Positions 54,421 through 64,000 of a stretch of 64,000 nt of DNA are shown here, in pieces. Source of the stretch: Cyanophora paradoxa (taxonomy: Eukaryota > Glaucocystophyceae > Cyanophorales > Cyanophoraceae); the NCBI GenBank assembly GCA_004431415.1, contig QPMI01000571.1, positions 79,293 through 143,292 on the forward strand, given 5' to 3'. A model generated the notes under the pieces. It made no database searches. It was not told the DNA's origin and worked only from the letters and a program-made list of their open reading frames with translations. Position numbers and translations under genes: made by a program. How positions within the stretch are numbered: position 1 is the stretch's first letter; each line of letters starts with the position of its first letter.

Positions 54421-57400
54421 CTCCCCGAGCCGCGCGAGCGGCTGGGCACCGTCCGTCGGTGGATCACGCGGAAGGCACGATCCAAGCCCCGACTTCGCGG
54501 TGGGTCTGCAGCGCGCGCGCCAGCAGGCCGGGGCAGTCCTGCGCGAGCTCCGCCGGCGTGGCACAGCGGCGGTGTCGACGTCCGGTGCGAGCGCCGAGGA
54601 GCTCCGGAGCATGCGTGCAGGAATTGGTCAGGGAACCGGAGGAATCGCGCGGCGGGTCTCAATACACGCTTATATAGAGTGTATAGGCAAGCCGGCGGCC
54701 GCGGACTGACGGTGGGCCCCCGGGATAGCCAGCGCGCGCGGGATGCGAGCGTGGCGGGCGGGCCCGGACGTGAATCCACGTACCGGCACGGCAGTAAGGA
54801 ACCAGATTCAAGCGTGAATCGGGGCCCGAGGCCGATTCCGGGAGGATCGCTGGGAACAGGGTTTGCGCCGGCCAGCCATCGAGGCATGCGCAGTTGCTGC
54901 CGCGGGATCGCGCTCCACTGCAGCTATGGCGAGCCGTGGTGCTGCAGAGTTGGTCAGCTCTGTGCAATTGGAGGGACGGCCGAGAAGTGCGGCCGCCGGT
55001 CCGACAGGGCTGTTTAGGAGTGACTGCAGTGCTGGCTGTGGCGATTTCGCTTCGCCGCTGGTCGCTTCGTGGCCTGGGGCGGCCGCGAGCGAAGCTGGGC
55101 GTGAAGGGAAACCCCGAATCAGCGTACCCCCCGGAGCTCGGCGGCTTCAAGCCCGCCGGCTCGGCCCAACGGCTAGCTCAGCTAGTCCCTTGCGGGGCGC
55201 TCGCAGCAGCCTGCTGCTAATCCCGTGCTCGCCTCGCGCCGCTTCCGCGGCTAGCGAGTCGCTCAGCTCTTTCGTGCCTGGCGCTCGGCTACGGTCTTCT
55301 TTGTTCGCATTCTGTCGGCGCAAAACTCGATTTACGCATTGAGAGCGCAAATCCCGAGGCCCGGCGGCCGAGACCGGGACCGGCAGGTGTCGGCGGCCGA
55401 GACCGAAACGCCGTGACGGCATCGAATTTGTGCCTGGCGAGGCTTGGCACTGCCAGTCGCAGGTCTGATCGCAGGCCTGGGGCTCAGCAGCCGCGGAGCC
55501 TTGGAAGCTGGGCAGCTCTGAGCCGTGGTGGACGTGCTCATGCACGTGACTTCCGGCCCTCAACTCGCGGCTGAGCTCAAGCTGTACCCGCTGGCACGTG
55601 CACGCGGCGGCAACGTTAACGGCGGGGGCCGAACTCGCAGTGCCAGCAGGTCCTGATCATGAGAGCCGAAATTGACCCATAACCGGATCCAGGGCTCGGA
55701 AGCGAGCTCGAGCTCGATCGCGAGGCGCCGCGCCGGGCGGGCCGCCGGGCGTTCGAGCTGGCACAGTGGCGGCTTGCGATTGCTCCAAGGCTTAGTCAAC
55801 CGGGGCCCAGAGCGTCGACGTCTCGCTCGAACAGCAAGCGTGAGCTTCGGGGTCCGGCCGGCGGATCCGGATCTCGGCCTGACAGCTTCCAGTCCGGATC
55901 GGAGAGTCTCGGGATCCGGACTTCGGGAGTTGAGAGCTTGCATTGAGCAGGCCAGGCCAGGTGCTGGCTAGAGGTGCGCCGCGCGGCGCCTTCAATCTTG
56001 GGCCAGGCCCGGCTGCGGGGCGGCTTGCGCTTTTCGCGACAGCTGTAGGCAGAGATCTAGAGCCTCAGCAACTCGGGTCCCTCTCGAGCCTGGGGCTCGT
56101 GATTACGGTTCGCGCCGGTGCTCGCAGCTCGAATCCGCAGTTCGCATCGCCGCCAGGGCTAGCGCTAGGCTCGAACTCGTAGACCACGGGGCACAGGCTA
56201 GGTAGCCAGGTGAACCTCGAGCTCGGGAGCCACATGGGCCGGCTGTGCGTGGAACGCGCCGCTCTCGGCGGGCCTCAGACGGGCAGAAGTGCAGGCCGGG
56301 CCTCGAGATCCAGGCCTGGTCGGGGGGGCGGCTCGAATTCGAGCATCAAGGCCTCAGGATGCCGACCGGCGCTCTCGAATGCAGCACGCAGTGCTGCGGG
56401 AAGATCGTCGGACAGGCCTAGGCCCTGAGGGGCCGGTTGCGAGGCCCGGCAGCCCTGATCCGAGCTTGAAGCTCGTGCGGGGTAAATTTCCCAATTTCAT
56501 GCGGGGTAAATTTCCCAATTTCGCAGTCAAGGCCCCGAAGGAGCTTGCTGCAGAAATCAAACGCTCAGCCTGGCTCTCGATCGCGACTGCAGTCGAGCAG
56601 CCTAGCAGCTCGAGGCTTGCAGTCGCAATCGCGATGGGGTTCGCCGGTCATGCGTAGGCCCGGCTGGCCGAGGCCTGGCAGACCCCGGAACTCCGGCTTC
56701 TACCCGATGCGGATCGGGAGTCAGCCGGTCCTCGGATTGACCGGCGAGCGCCAGTGGCGCGTGTTGTACTCGTCCCCGGGCTGCCACTGGGCCACCTCAG
56801 GGCACTGCGGCAGGGCCCCGGGGCCGCGGGGGAAGATCTCGTCGGGGTGCAGGGCCGTGGCTCGGCGAACCCTCTAGCGCCCCACCAACGATGTCCAGTC
56901 TCCGAGCGCTTGGGGACTTCCTCGAGCTCGGCAAGCGCGAGGGGAAAGTCGTTGGTGTCACAGGCGTCCGGTGGGGCGGGCCCACTAGCTATAGGCGGCG
57001 ACTCGTCGCCGGCCTCGCCCGGCCGTGGAGCGTCTGCTTTGGCGTGAGCCTCGAGCTCGGAGCGCTCTCCAGCAGGGTGCACGTGGCTGGGGCGCCCAAG
57101 TCGCCCCGAGGTCGTCGGGCATCCCTCGTCAGAGGAATTTAGCGCTCCTCAACGGCAGGGGCCGGGCCCAGCTCTCGTCGCTTCGGAGCTCGAGGCGGCA
57201 GGGCTGGCTCAGGTGCCGTCGGCGCAAAGCGTTCTGGCCGCAGGGCGGCCCGCGGCCGCGCCCGCTTGCACGTGGCGGGAGCCTTGGCCTTCGCGAACCC
57301 AGCAGACACGGCGAGCTTGGCGAGCTCGCGGGGGAGGCCTCGCGGGGCGCGTTTTAATTCGATTGTGCAGCTCGAGCCCGTGGTCTTGCATTTGCATGAT

Positions 57401-59351
57401 CATGGTCAGCAGCTCGCGTACTGTGCATACGCATGCGGTACTGCCGCAGCTTGCCATCATGATCATGATCGATATCATGGCATCACTCCCCCTTCTTGCT
57501 AGCACCGTCCTCGGTGCTTCACGATAGAAGGTGTCACGGTGTGCCAGGTGCCGGCCAGCTGCAGCTGCCGCAGTACTAGTACTAGTGCAGCTGCAGGGCC
57601 AACTGAGCTGCAGGTCACGTACTACGCGTACGGTAGTGCGTACGTATACGTGCCGCGAGCTCACTGTGAGTCAAGCTCCGAGGCAGACAGCTAGCGTATA
57701 GCTAGGGCTTTACGTCTCGATTTTGCAAGCTCTAGAAGTGAGCCTGATCATGAGACCACGTCTCGCAGCTAGGCCTGCAGCTTAATCATTGAATCAAGCT
57801 TGAGCCTTGCGTAGATATTCGATGTTTGTGCCGCTAGCACCGAGTGCATCACCGTCACCGCGCGCGGCGCCGGCGTTGCGCATGCGTCAGATCCGAGGCC
57901 ATATGCATATATGCATGGCCAGCGCGCAGCCTGGCAGGCACTCATGATCAAGAGTTGAGGCCGAGGGAAGCATCAGCCAAGGGAAGGCTAATGCTCTCAA
58001 GCTCGAGATCTTGGCCATGGCGGGGCAAGAGGGCCCTGCCTGCGCGCGAGGCAGCAGGTGGTCCGCTCTGCAGTCGGGCCACTTGAGCTCCAGGTCTTGA
58101 GGGCATTCTCAGGTCAAGCGACGGCGTAAAGCCACGCTAGTCCGTGAGAGAATGTGCCTCACTCGAGATCCAAGGCCGTCGTGGTCCACAGCAGCGGCGA
58201 GCAAGCTCGGCTGCGGCGATTCTGGAGACAGCTCGGGCGCGCACGCCTCAGCCATCGATCCGATCGCTCTTCCTCTCGCCCGGAAGGAACTCGGGCGCGC
58301 GGCCTCAGTTCTCAATCCGGTCCACTCGAGCTTGTCCAGCACGATCGCAGCAGCCGTAGAGGGCTGGCGTCGCGGCGAGTGACTGGCGACCGACCGGGAA
58401 TAGCACCCTCGGGCTCGCACGGCAGCTCGCGCAGGCGGCGTCGACGAATCCGACCGGGAATAGCACCCTCGGGTATTCGCGCGCGGGCCTGGCTTCCGCA
58501 GGACTAAGTTCTGGCCGTCGTAACCGCGCTGAGCCAGAACCTCAGCCCGCGGCCGTGGGCGCCAGGCTAAGCCACGCGGCTGCCCCCACGTCTCCTCCAG
58601 ATCCGCTGAAGGATCTGCGGGCGAGCGGCTCGCCTGGCTCTCTATAGGTGGCCGCGACCGCCCGCGCTTAGTGGGGCGCGCGCGGCGCAGGCGAGGTCCG
58701 AGCCCGTACGCGTCCAGTGCCAGGATCAAATCTGCCGACCCCAGCAGATCAAATCTCAAGGGCGAGGGCCAGGCGCGCACCCCGAGGGCCGTGCGCGTGC
58801 GCTGCGCTAGCACAGGCCGTGGAGAACTCCGGCGCGAAGCGCTGGGCTCGGAGTGCAAGGCTAGCGAGAGCCAGCACAGCCGATCGACCAGACTCATGCA
58901 CGCCTCGGTCCAGGGCGAGGTTCGCCAGTCGCCGGTCGTCGTAAAGGTCTTCTTTTATCTGCTCGAGGCCGTACGCGCGGCGCTGCGCGGCGGGGCGCGC
59001 GTACGGGCATGGGCGTCGAGGTTGTCCCTCGGGGATCTGGACAAGATCTGCGGCCGTCCGTCGGCGAGGGCGACGGGAGGGCGCGTCCGACCGCATTTAT
59101 CGGTTCTCCAGAGCTAGTTCTACGTTTCCGGTGCGCTGACGGAGAGCCTGGCGGCTCGCTGAGGCTGATCGCTGTGTGCGTATCGATCGCACGCCGATCC
59201 GGGCCCGCCGGTGCGCGGGGGTCGCCGCTCGGCACTGAGAAGATCTTCTAGAGCTACTAGCGATGCGTGCGCATCGCTGCTGGTCGCCGAAGATGATGGG
59301 CTGATGCTGTCGGAGGCTGCCCACGGGCCCAGTTCCGTGAGCAGTGGCGCC
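54421..59351. other. Gene-poor region
   Basis: No supported gene. Small duplications: GCGGGGTAAATTTCCCAATTT twice in tandem near 56,480-56,520, and CGACCGGGAATAGCACCCTC twice 57 bp apart near 58,390 and 58,447. Palindromic stretches occur near 57,560-57,660 and 57,900. Open frames on both strands lack splice or family support. Confidence 0.5.
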
Positions 59352-59633
59352 TGTCGGATGGGAAGATTCCCACCCGATTAGGCACCCGCGCAGTACTGCG
59401 CGGGGCCGGCTCCCTGTGCTGGAGCAGCTGTAGATGCAGGCTGGTGTATTCACTGTGTACCCGGAAGACTACTGACTCTGTACCCCTAAGACAGGTAGAG
59501 GCAGGCCAGCGTAGGCTACCGAGAGGTAAGCCTACAGGAAGAGAGACTATGCTAAGCCACTCAGGTTACGTCAGGCACCAACTAGCTCTAGTCACTAAGT
59601 CACCGCAAGGCCGGGGAATCGAGCCAAGCGACA
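59352..59633. mobile_element. LTR-like element, 282 bp, copy 2
   Basis: Same length and, by eye, one base different from 31,393-31,674 (GCCAAGCG against GCCAGGCG near the 3' end). TG...CA ends with TGTCG/CGACA inverted pair. Flanks differ completely from copy 1, which shows the element moved or was copied as a unit. No target duplication recognised. Confidence 0.6.
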
Positions 59634-59883
59634 CCCGGGCCAGCCCTAAGCCCGGGCCGCCAGGCTGAAGCCCTGCCAGGCTGAGGCTAGCGCTAGGACC
59701 AGCTGGCCTGCAGCTGTGGGCGGCGCCCCAAGTGATCATGATCATGATTGCGCTCGCGTTAACGTTTTGCGCTCGCGATCGCCCCCCGCGGCCTCAGTTT
59801 CGGGCCTTCCATTTCGCCGCGAAAAGCAGGCGACTCCCGTCCCGGTTTTTTGTATGGGCCAGTTTGCAACTTGATCCGGCCGC

Positions 59884-59928
59884 CGCCATAGTAAAAACCG
59901 GGACATGTCCCGGTTTTTTACTATGGCG
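59884..59928. repeat. 45-bp near-perfect palindrome
   Basis: Arms CGCCATAGTAAAAACCGGGA and TCCCGGTTTTTTACTATGGC meet with no spacer beyond CATG; one extra T lies in the right arm. Related half-sites (CCCGGTTTTTTGTATGGG at 59,841 and GTCCCGGTTTTT at 59,929) flank it. Confidence 0.8.
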
Positions 59929-60338
59929 TCCCGGTTTTTCGGTACCGAGCTCGGATCCCGCAGGGTCCGCTTTTCACACAAAGCCGCTTTTCACATAGCT
60001 GCAGCCTGCAGAACATGATGTGACATAGCTATAGGCTACAGCACGCGAAACTCGATAGTGGTAAACGTTGGGGCAGCGTGCTAGCGCTAGAAGCCGGCCG
60101 CGCACAGTGCCGCTGGGAGCGGCGGGCGGAGGCACTGAACGTAGAAAGAGAGGCGCTGGCCTGGTGCTAGCTGACGACTGGAGCCGGAGCAGTGGGCTGG
60201 GGCCGCCGGACAGCGGGCGACGGCGCCGGCGGGGCGGGGCGGGGCGCGGTGGAATGGCGGCGCGGCTCCGGGGCGGCGAGCCGCGCGGCGATCAGTAGCG
60301 CCAATCTCCTCACGCAGCTGCGAGCAGGCGCCAGGGAA

Positions 60339-60431
60339 GCGCGTCTCTCACCCGAACCACGCAGCCCTCAGGCTGCGAGTTCTCCGCCCCGCGCGAAGGA
60401 TGACAGGCTGCGTGGTTCGGGTGAGACGCGC
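60339..60431. repeat. Long stem-loop, 26-28-bp arms
   Basis: Left arm 60,339-60,366 and right arm 60,406-60,431 are complementary apart from a 2-base CT insertion in the left arm. An inner hairpin (GCAGCCCTCAGGCTGC) overlaps the left arm. The loop is about 39 bases. Confidence 0.75.
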
Positions 60432-61169
60432 GCGGCCGCGGCCACGGGCTTCGGGATCGCTCACCAGCAAGAGCAGCGTGCGACGAGCACCTACATCCGC
60501 ATCACCGGATGCCGGGCGGCCCGCTAGCTCTGCGCGATGGGTGCACGCGTACGGGTGAGATACTGCGCCGCCGCCGAGAACGGGTGCAGGGGTGACCGAC
60601 CAGAGCACGCTCAGGATCGCGAATGAATCGACAGCTGCAGCGGCTCATGCCGCCCTAGCTGCGATGCAGCCCTAGCTGTTTGCAGACCGCGCGCGGTTTC
60701 AGCCGGCTGCGGAACGATCAAGAAGGCAGCTCAACGTGCTCGAAGGTTTCCTTCAAGGCGGGGCACGAGGCGGCGGCGTGCGAGGCGGCGGCTTGCGAGG
60801 CGGGATTGCCGTGGGCGGCGCTTCCGAGACAGGCCAATCGTGCTCTGGAACGCGAATGAGCGCATTCTCCCGTCCAGCTGCTCGCCCGCACGCTGTGGAG
60901 CGAGATGCTGTCACGCACGATCTTTTTTGCGCCGGCTTGGGGTACCGCGCTCGCCCGTTCGCTTCGCTCCTCGGGCTTCGCAATGCGCTCTGATCATGAG
61001 GTGGTTGCCGGTGCGCTCTCTCTATGTCGTCTTTCTGCACTTGAATAACCGTCGCGGCTCGCAGTGCTTGCGAGCTCGTGCGGCGCCGCCGAGTTACAGC
61101 TTACGGCGCGCGCCCCCGCGGCGCGCGCGCGTGGCTCGATGCCATGATGCGAATGGATTGCACGCAGGC

Positions 61170-61352
61170 GTCGATCCGTGAGGCGGCCCAGGCCGTGCTT
61201 CTCCAGGCGCTGCGCATGCATATGCATATGCGGCACGGTACGCCTCCCAGCGCCGCGCCTCTTAGCTTCGGGCTTGAGCCTGGCGCTGACTTTCGATCTT
61301 TCTCCGCTTGCAGCGCGCTGCTCGACGCGCCGCACGCCGACGCGAACTTGCA
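61170..61352 (+). pseudogene. Fragment of TIR-ankyrin exon 2-intron 2-exon 3
   Basis: Matches 17,066-17,219 of the plus-strand TIR-ankyrin gene: the end of exon 2 (EAAQ...ALR), the whole intron with its TTTCTCCGCTTGCAG acceptor, and the first codons of exon 3 (LLDAPHADAN). Keeping the intron shows the copy came from DNA, not from a spliced transcript. It ends at the edge of the 1-kb repeated block. Confidence 0.75.
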
Positions 61353-61369
61353 ATTGCGGTACATATGCA

Positions 61370-62374
61370 TTTACGCCTCGCTTCATTCGAATGCAGAAGA
61401 CCTAGCTATCTTACGCCTGACACTACTTAGCTAGATGCACGGGATAGCGCATCGGTTGGGCCCTGAGGTACGGCAGCTCAAGGCTGCTTTCCCGGGAACC
61501 ACGTATCATAATACGTTGGCGATCGACCAGGGCGGATCGCCGTATGCCATTCCGGCCTCGCCCTTGCGAGTTCCGGAACAAGAACTCTCCGGGGTAAGCG
61601 CGCTAGGCGCCTGTACCCCGGTGAGGGCCGTTGCGGGACCGAGGCGGTGTACCCCGCTCGGGGGTACTCCGCTCGGGGCCGTCGCGGGGCCGATCGGGGT
61701 ACCCCGCTCGGGGGTACACTTGATCGGGGCCGCTTGGACGCTGTACCCCTCTCCGGGGTACGCGTTCGGCCTCGGGCCGCGCCTTGTGGGGCCGGTTGGG
61801 GCGAACGGCGTACCCCGGGGAGGGGTACGCGGTTTCTTCCGGGTTCGGGGATCCGAAGCCGGGTACCGCCGCCGGAGGCCGCGGGGGTGAGCGTAGCGAA
61901 CGCAGCACGAATGCAGTACCCCCTACCAAACAAGAGTCAGGTCACAGCCAGCCAGAATAGCATACATAAGAACAAGAGCGATCAAGAGGGCGAGGGTTGC
62001 ACCACCCTCCTCCTGCCCCCCCCCCCTCTCTTTTCTCCTCCCCCGCCACCTCAACGTGTCTTCGGACGCTGAGCCCCCATCCCCCAGCGCACTGTGCTGT
62101 AGGGGGAACGGGCAGAGAGCGTGAATTCGGACAACAACATGCCATGATGGGGCCGGGGGGGCCAAGAAGCCCGAGGTAACGAGCCGGCACAGAAGGCTGG
62201 GGAGGTTCTCGCCGTGCCCCTATGGGACAGTCGACTAACTGGGGCGGCGCTTGATAGTTGCGCCGCCAGATCCCCGCCGCCAACAATTGGCAAGTCATGC
62301 TGGGCGGTGCGGGCCAGGGGCGCGCTACGGGTGGGGGGCGGGCAAGGTGGCCGCACGTGCACTGCGCGTCGGCG
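61370..62374. repeat. 1-kb repeated block, copy B
   Basis: Near-identical to 39,347-40,327. In this copy a 151-codon frame (61,435-61,890, starting MHGIAHRLGPEVRQLKAAF) is intact. No family recognised; the latter half of the frame is the GTACCCC repeat and is probably not real protein. Leads directly into satellite array B, as copy A does into array A. Confidence 0.8.
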
Positions 62375-64000
62375 TGAAGTCGCGCGAGGCCGTTACGGAC
62401 CTCGGGGCCGCGGCGGAATGTTAAAACACTCCAGCCGGTGCGCATCGACAGCAGGCCCACCGACGGCCCGCCCTGCGCCAGCAGGCGGGGCGGCGGCAGC
62501 GGACGAGCAAGATCGTGGGGCCGCGCGCGGTCGCTACGTATACAGACCTCGGGGCGGTGGCGGAGCCTGAGCTCCAGCCGGAGAGTGCCGCGGGCGAGCC
62601 AGCGGCCGGCCTGCCCTGCGCCAGCAGCTAGCAGGTCAGGCGGCGGCGGCTAGCCGAGCCGCAGCGCGGGGCCGCGCGAGGTGGCTACGGACCTTGGGGC
62701 GACGGTGGAGCCTGGGCTCCCGCAGCAGGGGCTGCGGGCACGCCAGCGGTCAGTCTGCCTTGTGCAAGCAGGCGAGGCGGCGGCGGCGAGCTTGGCGGCG
62801 GTGCGGGGCCGCGCGAGGCCGGTACCGGCCTCGGGGCGGGGGCGGAGCCTTCAGCTCCAGCCCGTGAGCGCTGCGGGCGAGCCAGCGGCCGGCCCGCCCT
62901 GCACTAGCAGGTCGGTCGGGCGGTGAGCCGGGCGGCGGCTCGGGGCCACGCAAGGTTGTAACGGACCTCGGGCTGAGGTGGAGCCTTGAGCTCCAGCACG
63001 AGAGCGCCACGGGCGAGCCCCACGGCTGGTACGTCTTTGTGCAGGCAGGCGAGGAGGCGGCGGCGAGCTCAACGGCGGCGCGGGGCCGCGCGAGGCTGCT
63101 ACGGGCCTCGGGGCGGAGGCGGAGCCTGGGGCTCCAGCAAGGGAGCGCCGCGGGCGAGACAGCGGCCGCCCCGCCCTGCGCCAGCAGGTTAGGCGGTGGT
63201 GGCGCGCTCCGCAGCGGCGAGGGGCCGCGCGAGGTCGCTGCGGACCTTGGGGCGGAAGCGGAGCGCTGCGCTCCAGCAGGGGAGCGCCACGAGCGAGCCA
63301 GCGGTCGGCCAACCTTGCGCAAGCAGGTTTGCGGCGGCGGCAAGCTCGGCGGCGGTGCGGGGCCGCGCGAGGTCGAGATGGGCCTCGGGGCCGTGGTGGA
63401 GCCTGGAGCTCCAGCAGGAGAACGCCGCGGGTGGGCCAGAGGCCGGCCCGCCCTGTGCCAGCATGTCAGACGGCGGCGGCGCGCGTTGTGGTGGCACAGG
63501 GTCGCGCGAGGTCGCTACCGACCTCGGGGCGATGGTGGGGCCTGGAGCTCAGTAGGAGAGCTCCGTGGGCGAGCCCGCGGTCGGCCCGCCCTGCGCTAGC
63601 AGTCGAGGCGGCGGCGGCTGGGGGCCGCGCGAGGTCGTTGCGGACCTCGGGGCGGTGGTGGGGCCATAAGCTTCAGCAGGAGAGCGCTGCTGGCGAGCCA
63701 GAGGCCGGCCCGCCCTGCGCAAGCAGGTTATGCGGCGGCGGCGAGCTCAGTGGCGGCGCGGGGACGCGCGAGGTCGCTGCCGACCTCGGGGCGGGGGTGG
63801 AGCCTCGCGCTCCAGCCAGGAAGCGTCGCGGGCGAGCTAGAGACCGGCCCGCCCTACGCAAGCTGGGGGAGCGATGGCGGCGGGCCGAGCGGTAGTGTGG
63901 GCCGCGCGAGGTCGCTTCAGACCTCGGGGAGGTGGTGGAGCCTCGAGCTCCAGCCGGGGAGTGCCGTGGGCAAGCCAAAGGCCGGCCCGCCTTGCGTACG
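62375..64000. repeat. 139-bp GC-rich satellite array B (cut by window end)
   Basis: About 11-12 units of the same satellite as at 40,328-47,060, more diverged from one another than those of array A. The array is still running at the window edge. Confidence 0.9.

Overview
The window looks like nuclear DNA of a GC-rich, intron-rich eukaryotic microbe, most likely an alga or protist; the lineage cannot be fixed from this sequence. Reasons: genes are split by many short pyrimidine-rich introns, domains are eukaryotic (ELMO, ankyrin, TIR, CUB, CaaX termini), and there are long satellites and dispersed repeats. Intron donors are mostly GTGCG or GTACC, and a notable share are GC-AG.

Layout. At 0.7-1.6 kb is a small unrecognised gene. 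At 2.1-5.1 kb are minus-strand genes (one LRR-like, one unrecognised). At 5.4-9.2 kb, minus strand, is an ELMO-domain gene. At 9.4-16.7 kb (minus) and 16.8-25.5 kb (plus) lies the centrepiece: two paralogous genes transcribed head-to-head from a 115-bp gap. Each encodes an ankyrin array, then a TIR domain, a second TIR-like domain, a C-terminal tail and a CaaX box. Intron positions match through the TIR parts. The plus copy keeps the glutamate expected at the TIR NADase active site; the minus copy has glutamine there. At 26.0-30.1 kb, minus strand and lower GC, are exons of a surface protein or proteins: a CUB half-domain, a Pro/Ser/Thr stalk, a cadherin-like ectodomain, one membrane helix and a cytoplasmic tail.

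From 30.6 kb on the window is mostly repeats. There are broken fragments of the TIR-ankyrin family (30.6 and 61.2 kb), two near-identical 282-bp LTR-like elements (31.4 and 59.4 kb), and a roughly 1-kb block present twice (39.3 and 61.4 kb), each time directly before an array of a 139-bp GC-rich satellite (40.3-47.1 kb and 62.4 kb to the window edge). Between them is a nested repeat region (47.7-54.4 kb) with a ~290-bp repeat, 20-bp minisatellites and an inverted ~300-bp duplication around a low-GC island.

Functionally, the TIR-ankyrin pair resembles in layout the head-to-head paired immune receptors of plants, with one arm apparently catalytic and the other not. The prenyl signals suggest membrane attachment. 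The ELMO neighbour, a family linked to small-GTPase control, may share regulation, but that is inference. Exon structures were deduced by eye from reading frame, splice signals and paralogue comparison; no transcript data were available.
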